Part shown: in pieces, positions 1 to 8,042 of the stretch
Layout: every line of letters starts with the position of its first letter
How positions within the stretch are numbered: the stretch's first letter is position 1
DNA from: an uncultured Bacilli bacterium
Lineage (GTDB): Bacteria; Bacillota_I; Bacilli_A; RF39; UBA660
DNA length: 17,971 nucleotides
Direction of reading: 5' to 3'
Assembly (NCBI GenBank): GCA_934132915.1
Contig: CAKPAK010000030.1
Span: forward strand, 1 to 17,971
Notes under the pieces: generated by a model
Databases searched by the model: none
Told to the model about the DNA's origin: nothing
The model's input: only the letters and a program-made list of their open reading frames with translations
Program-made: the position numbers and the translations under genes

Positions 1-903
1 TTATTTTGTTTTTCTATTTCTAATAAGTATAATCTATTTTTTAATATTTCTAGAGCTTTTTCTCTATTCTGAATTTGACTTCTTTCGTTTTGGCAAGTGA
101 TAACGATACCGGTAGGAATATGGGTAATTCGAACAGCAGAATCACTTGTATTAACGCTTTGGCCACCAGCACCACTACTATGATAGACATCTATTTTAAG
201 GTCTTTATCGTTAATGACAATATTAATATTATTATCAAATTCAGGGATTACTTCAACTGAGGCAAATGAGGTATGTCTTCTTTTGCCAGCATCAAAGGGG
301 CTTATTCTAACTAAGCGATGAACTCCTCTTTCTCCCTTAAAGTAGCCATAAGCATTAGGGCCTTTTATTTGAAATAAGATACTTTTAATACCTACTTCTT
401 CTCCGGGTTGGCGACTTAATTCAGTTATTGTATAGTTATTTTTTTCACAGTATCTTGTGTACATTCTAGCAAGCATATTAGCCCAATCACAGCTTTCCGT
501 ACCTCCAGCACCAGCATGTATTTCTAGTGTACAATTATACTTATCGTATTCTCCTGATAAATAAGTAGTAATTTTTAATTCTTCTACTTCTTTTAAGATA
601 TCATTATATTCTTCATTAAGTAATAAAGTAATTTCATCATCTAGAGAGTCTTCTAGTAAACTTAAATTATTAGTAATTTTATTAGTTAATGTTTCTACGG
701 TATTGATAGTATTTTTTAAATTATTACTTTCATTTATTACTTGTTCAGAATATTTTCTGTCATTCCAAAAATCAGGTTTATTCATAATAACAGATAATTC
801 TTCTAGTCTATTCTTTTTATTATCTAAGTCAAAGAGACCTCCTGATAGAGTTTATTTCTTTTAACAAATCTTGATAAGATAATTTTAAATTATTAGTATT
901 CAT
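1..903 (-). CDS. prfB: Peptide chain release factor 2 (RF2), +1 frameshifted, 3' end outside window
   Basis: RF2 recognises UGA and UAA stop codons in the ribosome and triggers peptide release. Two frames make the protein. A 24-codon leader starts at ATG 903-901 and ends at TGA 831-829. The main frame continues from GAC at 830-828 to the window edge without a stop. The main frame has the stop-codon recognition tripeptide SPF (302-294, in [20 protein letters not shown]) and the catalytic GGQ (167-159, in [21 protein letters not shown]). About 300 residues are present of the usual roughly 365, so the C-terminus lies outside. The start has an AGGATG ribosome site about 11 nt upstream. It is separated from essC by a terminator and has its own promoter. 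It is a housekeeping gene flanking the secretion island, and its UGA-sensing frameshift shows that UGA means stop in this genome. Confidence 0.97.
828..843 (-). promoter_or_regulatory. Programmed +1 frameshift site of prfB
   Basis: Read on the minus strand the site is AGGAGG TCT CTT TGA C. It has an internal Shine-Dalgarno-like AGGAGG (843-838), a 3-nt spacer, the slippery CTT (834-832) and the in-frame TGA followed by C (831-828). This is the established RF2 autoregulation site: when RF2 is scarce the ribosome pauses at UGA, slips forward one base and reads GAC. The downstream frame gives [13 protein letters not shown], as expected for RF2. Confidence 0.96.
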
Positions 904-936
904 AATATATATCACATCCTATATGTTTACTATTAA

Positions 937-965
937 ATTATACACTATTATTTAAAAAAATAAAA
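937..965 (-). promoter_or_regulatory. Probable prfB promoter
   Basis: A perfect TATAAT (942-937) lies 33 nt upstream of the prfB ATG. The -35 region is weak: TTTTAT at 965-960 with a 17-nt spacer. It falls inside the T-rich tail of the essC terminator, so the terminator and promoter overlap. The -10 is convincing; the -35 is not. Confidence 0.55.
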
Positions 966-996
966 GACTTATTACTTGTTTTATGAGTAATAAGTC
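954..996 (-). terminator. Intrinsic terminator of the yukD-essC unit
   Basis: A perfect 11-bp hairpin (arms 996-986 and 976-966, GACTTATTACT with AGTAATAAGTC, 9-nt loop) begins 11 nt after the essC stop. On the minus strand it is followed by TTTTATTTTTTT. Stem and T-tract orientation fit termination of essC transcription before prfB. Confidence 0.9.
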
Positions 997-1007
997 ATAA
1001 ATATTTA

Positions 1008-4000
1008 CTACATTTTTTCTATTACCTTAATAAATTTTACTTGGCCATTTTCTACTAAATAACCATAGTTATTACCTATAAGATCATAGTATTCTTGTAA
1101 TACTTTAGTAGGTTTAATTAGATATTGTTCAGCAAAGCCATCACCTATCCACAATCCTGTGCTTGGATTAATTGTTGATTTATACCATGATTCATATTCA
1201 TAAGGTTTGAAACCAGCTGGAATATCTATAAATATAAAGTGAACTTTCAAGTTTTCTTTAGCCTTTGTCAAAATGTTAATAAACTTATCTTTAGTTTCTT
1301 TTTCTAAAGAACTTATGAATTTATCAAAGCCTATGATAACACATAAAACATCTTCAACATTTTTTATTGATCTTATGTTATTATTATTTTTCTTATATAA
1401 TTCATCTACATCATTAATATATTTATTTAGTGAATCAATTGTTTCTGTATAGTTACTATTTAAATAATTAATCTTTGTAAAATTACTATTATCATAGATA
1501 TATTTAGAATCAAATACAAATGTTTTTATATTTCCTTTATCTAATACTCGTAATAATTTATCAACAAATGATATACTTTCATCTAGTTCTCTAAAACTTA
1601 CTAGATAACTTAATTCATCTTTTATTCTTATATTAGCTATTGCTAAGTCTTCTTTTACCATACCAACAGGAATAAAGTTTAGATTTATCTCTGCTCTATT
1701 TACAGCGTTAAATTCAACTTCTTTTGGTAAAACTGGTATTGAACGCATTTTTGTTTTATAAGTCATAAATGTTTGAATTGACATATTTAAGATATTCTTA
1801 TATAGTTCATCTTTGTCATATGCATATGCTGTTTGGAATTCTAATACACTATCCTTTTTAAATAATCCTCGACCATAGATTTTAGATGGTGTAAGACCAT
1901 TAGTATTACCATATATACTTCGATAATCAAATTCATTATTAAGTTGTAATGTATATATTGTTTTAAATGTTTGTAATAATTTACTTTTTACACCATTTAC
2001 TGAACTTGATGTTAATATAAAGAATATTCCAAATTTATTACATTCTCTAGTTAATTCATATATTCTTTCTGCTAGATTGTTATATATTTCAGAGAATATA
2101 TCATATTGGTTTATAACTATTACTAAATTAGGTATTTTTTCTTCTGATTTAGCAATATAATCTTCATAGTTACCATTATATTGTAAGAACTTTTTTCTTC
2201 TTAAATCTAATTCTGTTTTTATATACTTAAATAAGTTTTCTATTTTTTCATCTTCTCCAGAATGAACTACATCTCCTACATGAGCACAATCACTAAAGTT
2301 ATTTAAGACCTCAGAACCAAAGTCTAGAATATAAATACCTACTTCTTCTGGAGTATATGTTGTTACTAGGGAATATAGTAGTGTTGTTAAGAATAATTCT
2401 TTACCACTGCCACTTGCTCCATATAGTAAGAAGTTGCCATCTTTACTAATTGGTACTGTTAATAAATTTTGTTGTTGTTTTGATGGTTCATCATATTCTC
2501 CTACTATTGGATTTAATACGAAGTTTTCTTTACTATAATTATATTTATTTTTTAACTTATCTACATAAACAACTGCTGGAATATTACTTAACCATAATGG
2601 TTTTATTTTTAAATCTATTGTTTTAGCTGTATTAATTATATAGTTAAGAATATTTGGTAATTCTTCTCCTTTATGAACATATTGATTATTGTTCTTTGTA
2701 ATATCTCCTTGTTTTATTGTAGCTCCTATATCATCAACAAAATCTATTGTAGAATCAACCATAGTAATTTTCTTTTTGCTTTCATAATATGGCACTCCAG
2801 CATAAGCACTTTGTCCTAAAGCAAATAATTCATTATATCCTACTTGTAAGTAAAATCTACCAGTATCTTTTAACATAGCGGCTTCTGGTCTTTTTAACAT
2901 ATCTATAGAATCTGACTTATCTTGTACTTTTAAACATACTCTAAATTTGGAGTTAGACCATATTTGATCATCTACGACACCACTTGGTTTTTGGGTTGCT
3001 AGTATTAAGTGAACTCCTAATGAACGTCCTATACGAGCTGTTGATATTAATTCATCCATGAACTCTGGTTGTTGGCTTTTTAATTCAGCAAATTCATCAC
3101 TTATAATAAACAAATGACTCATTGGTTCTTCTAGTTTTCCTTCTCTATAAAATTTTTGATATTTATATATATCCATACTACTTTCATTTAGTTTTTCACG
3201 GGCTTGTTTAAACATATTTTGACGTCTTTTTAATTCACTATTAATACTTGCAAGACTTCTTTTCATTTCAATTATATCTAGGTTAGTTAATGTTCCTACG
3301 ACATGTGGAAGTTTTACTCCTGTTTCTCTATTATCAAATGTAAGTGCTAAACCTCCACCTTTATAGTCTATTAATACAAATTGTACTTCTTCTGGGCTAT
3401 AATTTATGGCCATTGAAAGTATATAAGTAATAATCCATTCTGATTTTCCACTTCCTGTCATTCCGGCAACTAATCCATGAGGACCATGAGCTTTTTCGTG
3501 TAAATCTAATTTGAATAGTCCACCTTCTTCATCTATTCCGACAGGAACTTCTAATGATTTAGTTATATTATTATTTTTCCATCTATTAATAATATCTAAT
3601 TGATTTACGTTACCTACATCATACATTTCTAGGAAACCATATTTTTTTGGTAGAACAAATTTACCACTATTAATATCTAATGGAATATTACTGATTTGAG
3701 TAATACAATCTTTTATTGAGAAATTTACTTTATCAGGGTTAAATAATATTTGACTATCTGAAGCCATTTGATTAGTAAATATACTACTTAATCCATTAGA
3801 TACATTTATAAACATATTACATTCATTAGGTATTCTATTAAGTTTATCATCACTTATTATTAAACTATAACCTAAGTTTACTTCACTATCTAATATTTCA
3901 CTAATAAATGAGTTATTTTTTAATGATTTTATATCATCAGTTATTACTAGATAATATGGAGTAAATTGTACTTTACTATTATTTTCACTACTAACTTCTT

Positions 4001-5603
4001 TTCGATAGTTATATTCATCCATTAAGAATCCAGTTAATCTATTTATATCATCTTTATTAGTACCATAATATCTAACACTTTTTTCATTATTCCAAACATA
4101 TGGTATACTTTTATATTTTTCCCAATATTTTTTTCTTTTATCACTGGTTAAGATAATTATTCTTAAATCATCATATCCATGACAAGCCATAACTTGTAAC
4201 ATTATACTATCTAAGAAGTTATTAATAATAGAATCTTTACCTATAATACCTATCTTATTATGATCTCTAAAGTTTAAAGTAATAGGTACATTTTGCATTG
4301 TTTTAGTTTCTTTTAGAATATCTGTTATTAAACTTTTTAAATCATCTTCTTCCATAGTAAAATGTTCTTCTGGGTATTTTATTTCTATGTCAGGATTTTT
4401 ATCTCCAATTCCTAGTCTAAGTTCTAGAAAGTCTGAATGCTCTGGTTTTCTTTCCCATAATGTACGAGATTTATTTAGAATAATATCTCTAACATTTTCT
4501 ATTGGTAAGTTATTTTCAAATAATACTCCTTTTTGATAATTTATTTCATTAAATATTTCTTGACGTTTTTGTTCAATATATTTTTTATATTTTTCAGTTC
4601 TTTGTGAATTTCTATTTTTTCTTTTTCTTTTATCATATGCTCTTTGAATTAGTGGAAAGAATATTGTTGCCACTATCATACATGCAGTCATAAGTATTGA
4701 TGGGAATTGTTCTTTTACAGTTGATTCATGGTTTAAAACTTTTTGAACAGCTGTTACTCCCGTTACCATACTCATCATTCCCATAGTTATCATTGGCGCT
4801 ATTACAAAGATTAATGGAGTATCTTCTTCACCTTCTTTTTGAGTAGGTGGATCTATATTAAAGATTTTTTTATCTAGTTTTCTTTTGAATCTTGGTGGGC
4901 GTTGGAAGTAATCTTTTTTTTCAAAAACTAAAACTTCTTTATCAACATACCCTGAATAGTCTGTTATGGGATTTTCTTTGATAGATACTTGGCTAATTGT
5001 TGGCGTTGTTATAGCAACATTATTACTATTATTTACTAATAATATTGAGCCAAAGTAATATATATTTAATCCTCCAATAAATATAACATCACCATTCTGT
5101 AAAGGTGCTTCATTACATAAAGTTTCATTTATATATAATCTATTATCAGGCTGTAAGTTTTTAATAAGTAAACAATTATTATCTTTATTATAACTAATAC
5201 TAATTTGTTTATCTGACACTAATTTATTAGCTATTACCATACTACATGTATTATCACTACCGATAGTAATAGTACCTATTTCTGGCCAATTAACAGTTAG
5301 TTTTATATAATTCTCATAGTTTGGTACTGTATACATTATATATTTTTCATTAGTTGATTTATCAATAATACTATAAGTTTTATTTTCTTTTATCATTAAA
5401 TTCTTAAAATTAGCACCAGTATTTAAATTACCACTTTCACATATTTCAGTATCAGTATCACAGTTTACAGTAAAAACATTATCTTTTTCAGATATATCAA
5501 AAATCTTCTTTCTATTAGTTCCTAATATCCATATATTACCTGAAATAGTTTTAGGTATTTTTATGGTTTCAATTCTTTCTGAAGATTCAAGTATCAATTT
5601 CAT
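1008..5603 (-). CDS. essC: EssC-type FtsK/SpoIIIE ATPase, motor of the type VIIb secretion system
   Basis: This is the membrane-anchored motor that recognises and drives substrates through the type VIIb secretion machine. About 1531 aa, close to S. aureus EssC. Order: N-terminal FHA-like beta region (second FHA near 100-190, with IGSDNTCSMVIANKLVSDKQ); two membrane helices near 263-287 and 301-321; ATPase domain 1 with Walker A GMTGSGKS near 714 and Walker B VLIDYKGGG near 742; ATPase domain 2 with GASGSGKE near 1059 and YILDFGSE near 1089; and a C-terminal third domain from about 1290 with no P-loop, which looks degenerate. I chose ATG 5603 because AGAAGGG lies 10 nt upstream. A TTG at 5612 would add three residues but sits against the ribosome site. 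It is 33 nt after yukD in one operon and ends in TAG just before a strong terminator. EssA, EssB and EsaA are not nearby. Confidence 0.95.
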   Translation of the reverse strand: MKLILESSERIETIKIPKTISGNIWILGTNRKKIFDISEKDNVFTVNCDTDTEICESGNLNTGANFKNLMIKENKTYSIIDKSTNEKYIMYTVPNYENYIKLTVNWPEIGTITIGSDNTCSMVIANKLVSDKQISISYNKDNNCLLIKNLQPDNRLYINETLCNEAPLQNGDVIFIGGLNIYYFGSILLVNNSNNVAITTPTISQVSIKENPITDYSGYVDKEVLVFEKKDYFQRPPRFKRKLDKKIFNIDPPTQKEGEEDTPLIFVIAPMITMGMMSMVTGVTAVQKVLNHESTVKEQFPSILMTACMIVATIFFPLIQRAYDKRKRKNRNSQRTEKYKKYIEQKRQEIFNEINYQKGVLFENNLPIENVRDIILNKSRTLWERKPEHSDFLELRLGIGDKNPDIEIKYPEEHFTMEEDDLKSLITDILKETKTMQNVPITLNFRDHNKIGIIGKDSIINNFLDSIMLQVMACHGYDDLRIIILTSDKRKKYWEKYKSIPYVWNNEKSVRYYGTNKDDINRLTGFLMDEYNYRKEVSSENNSKVQFTPYYLVITDDIKSLKNNSFISEILDSEVNLGYSLIISDDKLNRIPNECNMFINVSNGLSSIFTNQMASDSQILFNPDKVNFSIKDCITQISNIPLDINSGKFVLPKKYGFLEMYDVGNVNQLDIINRWKNNNITKSLEVPVGIDEEGGLFKLDLHEKAHGPHGLVAGMTGSGKSEWIITYILSMAINYSPEEVQFVLIDYKGGGLALTFDNRETGVKLPHVVGTLTNLDIIEMKRSLASINSELKRRQNMFKQAREKLNESSMDIYKYQKFYREGKLEEPMSHLFIISDEFAELKSQQPEFMDELISTARIGRSLGVHLILATQKPSGVVDDQIWSNSKFRVCLKVQDKSDSIDMLKRPEAAMLKDTGRFYLQVGYNELFALGQSAYAGVPYYESKKKITMVDSTIDFVDDIGATIKQGDITKNNNQYVHKGEELPNILNYIINTAKTIDLKIKPLWLSNIPAVVYVDKLKNKYNYSKENFVLNPIVGEYDEPSKQQQNLLTVPISKDGNFLLYGASGSGKELFLTTLLYSLVTTYTPEEVGIYILDFGSEVLNNFSDCAHVGDVVHSGEDEKIENLFKYIKTELDLRRKKFLQYNGNYEDYIAKSEEKIPNLVIVINQYDIFSEIYNNLAERIYELTRECNKFGIFFILTSSSVNGVKSKLLQTFKTIYTLQLNNEFDYRSIYGNTNGLTPSKIYGRGLFKKDSVLEFQTAYAYDKDELYKNILNMSIQTFMTYKTKMRSIPVLPKEVEFNAVNRAEINLNFIPVGMVKEDLAIANIRIKDELSYLVSFRELDESISFVDKLLRVLDKGNIKTFVFDSKYIYDNSNFTKINYLNSNYTETIDSLNKYINDVDELYKKNNNNIRSIKNVEDVLCVIIGFDKFISSLEKETKDKFINILTKAKENLKVHFIFIDIPAGFKPYEYESWYKSTINPSTGLWIGDGFAEQYLIKPTKVLQEYYDLIGNNYGYLVENGQVKFIKVIEKM

Positions 5604-5636
5604 ATTATTCAATCCCTTCTAATACATAAAGATTAA

Positions 5637-5891
5637 CTATATAAGTGCTAGAATTGAGCCATTTTTAATTCCAGACTTTATTACTTCAACATCATATTGA
5701 TATATAACACCATCTATAGTATTAATAAGACAGTTTTTATTACTTTCTGGAAAGCTTTCTTCCATTTCTTTTATTGTTTTATTTAAAATAGCAATAACTT
5801 CTCCGACAGTTTTATTAACTGGAATAAATACACTATATTTTTCTCCAATGCATGGTACAATTAACTCTATATTTATTTTATTCTCTTTCAT
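5637..5891 (-). CDS. esaB: YukD/EsaB ubiquitin-like component of the type VII secretion system
   Basis: An 84-residue protein with the size and beta-grasp pattern of the YukD/EsaB family: an initial strand (INIELIVPC), a second strand (YSVFIPVNKTVGEVI) running into a helix (IAILNKTIKEME), then short strands ending GSILALI. S. aureus EsaB is about 80 aa and is a cytosolic accessory or regulator of type VII secretion, not a modifier of other proteins. There is no C-terminal Gly-Gly, which agrees. The gene is first in a two-gene unit with essC, behind a clear promoter and an AGAGGT ribosome site. Its position directly upstream of essC is the strongest support; sequence similarity alone would be modest at this length. 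Confidence 0.85.
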   Translation of the reverse strand: MKENKINIELIVPCIGEKYSVFIPVNKTVGEVIAILNKTIKEMEESFPESNKNCLINTIDGVIYQYDVEVIKSGIKNGSILALI

Positions 5892-5916
5892 TTTTTACCT
5901 CTTACTCTATAATGTA

Positions 5917-5945
5917 ATTATATTATAAATTACTTAATTTGGCAA
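5917..5945 (-). promoter_or_regulatory. Promoter of yukD-essC
   Basis: TTGCCA (5945-5940), a 17-nt spacer and TATAAT (5922-5917), placed 26 nt upstream of the yukD start. It follows directly after the terminator of the upstream unit, so the secretion motor genes are transcribed separately from the effector genes. An overlapping TATAAT at 5927-5922 has too short a spacer (12 nt) to be the main -10. Confidence 0.8.
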
Positions 5946-5967
5946 TATATACATTCTTAATAATGCT

Positions 5968-5994
5968 AAAAAAAGAGAATTTTTAATTCTCTTT
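5968..5994 (-). terminator. Intrinsic terminator after the NlpC/P60 effector
   Basis: A 10-bp perfect stem (AAAGAGAATT with AATTCTCTTT, arms 5994-5985 and 5981-5972, 3-nt loop) is followed on the minus strand by a run of seven T counting the stem end. It starts 8 nt after the stop of the 369-aa gene. The stem is nearly the same as the terminator at 8008-8032. Confidence 0.88.
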
Positions 5995-6002
5995 ATAAAA
6001 CT

Positions 6003-7112
6003 TTAAATTGTTTCCGTAGTTGTAACTCTATAAGCACATGCATGGCTAGCTTTATATTCATCAATAGTTACTGATTTAGGGCCTTCGTTACCTATATCTT
6101 TGGTACTACCCCATGAATATGCATAGCCGTTTCCTGCATATATTTCAACATGTTCATATATAGATCCGTTATATGATGTAAGTACAATGTCTCCTGGTTG
6201 TAATTGATCAAAATTGTCGATGGTTATTTTCTGCCATCCTTTTTTTTCTGCTGTTACTTTAATATTTTGTTGGTAATTTGGGTTAAATTGTCCAGCTTGA
6301 TTTTCAATTGTATCAACAAATCCAGCAAGCCATAAAACATCTGATACTCCGGTTGCACAACATATTAATTTAGATGGTGTTTCCAATGTTCCTTCGAATC
6401 CTTTATTATATACAAGATTTTCACCAGACCATGTCCAACCAAATGTGTATTCATGAAGCAATTTTGCCATTTGAACTATTTTTATACCAGGTGGAATATT
6501 AGCATTCTTAATTGTCCCTGCTTTAGAATATAATTCTTCAGCACTAATACCTACATTACTTGGATCAAATGTATAATCTATATTATCTGTTGGTGAAAAA
6601 CCAGATAATAGTGTTAATAATACACCTTTAGCATCATCGGCACCACTTTCATCAGTAGCATTATAGTAATCAGCCATTGCTTTAGCAATTTCTAATTGTC
6701 TTTTCATATCTTCACTTAAGGTGTCTTCATTTTTTTCCAACATAGCTACCAATGTATTCCAATACTCTTTTTCATATAGTTCATATTGAGTTATATAATC
6801 TTCACCAAGAGTTTCTGGATCTAATCCCTTTATAAAGTCTTGTAGAAGTTTAAAATATTGCTTAGCAAACTCATTATCAAGTTGTAATAATCTATCTCTA
6901 GCAGCTGTGATTTCTGCTATTAAACTATCTACATTACAGTTATTAAGTTCTGCAGTTACTGCTCCCATTCCTTCAATATCAGTCATTGAATTGGCAGTTG
7001 CTATAGTACTTGTTACTGAACTTTTTGCTATATCGGCATTATTTACTCCCTCAAAGAATAAATTTACATCACACTTAAAACCTGTTTCAGTAGTTGAATT
7101 TTCTTCATTCAT
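6003..7112 (-). CDS. Putative type VII-secreted effector with C-terminal NlpC/P60-like peptidoglycan hydrolase domain
   Basis: A 369-aa two-part protein. Residues 1-155 are an alpha-helical domain nearly the same as the N-terminus of the 1185-aa protein (shared FKCDVNLFFEGV, NSMTDIEG, QYFKLLQ, LVAMLEKNED). It ends in YNATD at 150-154, the YxxxD/E pattern known as a type VII export signal. There is no Sec signal peptide. Residues about 205-362 look like an NlpC/P60 or CHAP cysteine hydrolase: nucleophile candidate C252 (or C251) in CCATGVSDVLWLAGF, a LQPGDIV strand, and H321 in HVEIYAGNGYAYSWG. Such domains cut peptide links in peptidoglycan. It may be an antibacterial effector, or a helper that opens the wall for the secretion machine as the CHAP protein EssH does in S. 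aureus. No obvious immunity gene follows; a terminator does. Catalytic assignment is by motif only. Confidence 0.78.
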   Translation of the reverse strand: MNEENSTTETGFKCDVNLFFEGVNNADIAKSSVTSTIATANSMTDIEGMGAVTAELNNCNVDSLIAEITAARDRLLQLDNEFAKQYFKLLQDFIKGLDPETLGEDYITQYELYEKEYWNTLVAMLEKNEDTLSEDMKRQLEIAKAMADYYNATDESGADDAKGVLLTLLSGFSPTDNIDYTFDPSNVGISAEELYSKAGTIKNANIPPGIKIVQMAKLLHEYTFGWTWSGENLVYNKGFEGTLETPSKLICCATGVSDVLWLAGFVDTIENQAGQFNPNYQQNIKVTAEKKGWQKITIDNFDQLQPGDIVLTSYNGSIYEHVEIYAGNGYAYSWGSTKDIGNEGPKSVTIDEYKASHACAYRVTTTETI

Positions 7113-7212
7113 TTATTTTTCCTCTTTTTATTATATATTGCATATACTTATAATTACTTTCTACTTTTTGGAGTCCTAATTTATTTGCTATAAATTGGGG
7201 TTGTGCTGCCAC
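7105..7212 (-). CDS. 35-codon mini-ORF, probable remnant or leader (starts MAAQ)
   Basis: A GTG at 7212 sits 6 nt after a strong GGAGGG ribosome site, at the same place and in the same repeated DNA as the start of the 117-aa gene in the other locus. The first four codons (MAAQ) match that gene; the rest is unrelated (PQFIANKLGLQKVESN and so on, Lys/Tyr-rich). It ends at TGA 7107-7105, overlapping the ATG of the 369-aa gene by 8 nt, so translation could be coupled. Either the 117-aa partner gene was lost here by recombination at the repeat edge, or this is a leader. Protein function is doubtful. Confidence 0.4.
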   Translation of the reverse strand: MAAQPQFIANKLGLQKVESNYKYMQYIIKRGKINE

Positions 7213-7240
7213 TTTTTATCCCTCCATTACATAGAGATAA

Positions 7241-7855
7241 CTATAGCATTTGTTTTTTATTCTCAGCAACTATATTTAGATTATCTCTTACTTTTGTTAT
7301 TTTTGAACTATAGTCTGGTGCATTGTTATTAAACTCTTCAAATGTTCTTACTACTGCATCTCTATTGGCACCATCTAACCAGTTATTTAATAATTCATTC
7401 TTTGTAGTATTTAACTCATCTACAAATTTCTTAAATGTATCTGGAAATGTTGAAAAGTCTTCAGCATCTGCTATTAAAGCTGGATCTGTATATGATTCTA
7501 CTGTTTCTGTTGGTATTGATATATTTGAATCTACATCAAATGATACTGCTAATTCATTACCAACTGTACATGATCCACCACTTGCTACGATATGTTTTTG
7601 TAATGGTAGCACTTCTTCATTATTTACTGCTACTATTATTTTTTGTAAATCTTTAACTAAATCTGTTACAGCTGTATATACTCTGGCTAGGTCTGTTAAG
7701 TTTGATACTGCATCTGAACCTTTCCAGTGACTTTTTAAATTTTCGATTGTTGCTCCAAAGCTAGTTACTAAATTCCTTCCTGATGTATTTGTTACATTAA
7801 ACATTTCTTCTGTTTGTGCTCCCATTTTATTAGGGTCTAAACAATGTATTGCCAT
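7241..7855 (-). CDS. Tandem WXG100-like partner protein, copy A
   Basis: A 204-aa, mainly helical protein without a Sec signal. The first half has W44-K-G46 (HWKGSDAV) between two predicted helices, as in WXG100/Esx proteins. The second half has W159-L-D-G162 (NNWLDGANRD), a WxxG variant between helices. It therefore reads as two WXG-like hairpins joined by a strand-rich Ser/Thr/Val linker (about 92-135). Small proteins of this class usually pair with larger type VII substrates for export. It is the first gene of its unit, with ribosome site GAGGGAGAG about 8 nt before the ATG, and is followed by the NlpC/P60 effector. The protein is identical to the copy at 13950-14564. The WXG assignment rests on motif and context; the family may be different. 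Confidence 0.7.
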   Translation of the reverse strand: MAIHCLDPNKMGAQTEEMFNVTNTSGRNLVTSFGATIENLKSHWKGSDAVSNLTDLARVYTAVTDLVKDLQKIIVAVNNEEVLPLQKHIVASGGSCTVGNELAVSFDVDSNISIPTETVESYTDPALIADAEDFSTFPDTFKKFVDELNTTKNELLNNWLDGANRDAVVRTFEEFNNNAPDYSSKITKVRDNLNIVAENKKQML

Positions 7856-7925
7856 TTATTATCACTCTCCCTCTATTTTTATGACAATAATATTGGATAC
7901 GTCTCTCTATTTATATCCTAATTTA

Positions 7926-7954
7926 TTTATATCATTTTTACTAAGGTAATGCAA
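7926..7954 (-). promoter_or_regulatory. Promoter of the NlpC/P60 effector unit
   Basis: TTGCAT (7954-7949), 17-nt spacer, TATAAA (7931-7926) preceded by TGA, which gives an extended -10 (TGnTATAAA). It lies about 70 nt upstream of the 204-aa gene. The same layout is present in the other copy at 14642-14670, so the two effector units probably respond to the same signals. Confidence 0.75.
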
Positions 7955-8007
7955 GCATTTTACATAAATTTTACGTTATTGAAGTTCATACAATTAGCAA
8001 ATATAAG

Positions 8008-8032
8008 AAAAAAGAGAATTTTATTTCTCTTT
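8008..8032 (-). terminator. Intrinsic terminator after the DUF4176 gene
   Basis: An 8-bp stem (AAAGAGAA with TTCTCTTT, arms 8032-8025 and 8018-8011, 6-nt loop) is followed by TTTTTT on the minus strand. It begins 10 nt after the stop of the 122-aa gene and closes the toxin unit. Confidence 0.85.
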
Positions 8033-8042
8033 ATATGGTACT

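Larger units (their letters stand above)
7201..7976. repeat. Long direct repeat, copy A (204-aa gene plus promoter)
   Basis: Matches 13910-14692 in the same orientation. The repeat runs from the MAAQ codons of the following gene, through the whole 204-aa gene, its leader and its promoter. There are only five base differences in the coding part, all in 7256-7334 and all silent. Positions 7335-7914 are identical in the two copies. Copy A lacks a 7-bp AATTTAT present in copy B after 7914, and the promoter spacer has diverged. Confidence 0.95.

Noticed and set aside
5603..5612. TTG start for essC at 5612
   Set aside because: AGAAGGG would be only one base from TTG, while ATG 5603 has a normal 10-nt spacing.
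7323..7730. Plus-strand open frame opposite the 204-aa gene (also present opposite copy B)
   Set aside because: It is present twice only because the DNA is duplicated. No ribosome site, and the opposite strand has good coding signals and motifs.
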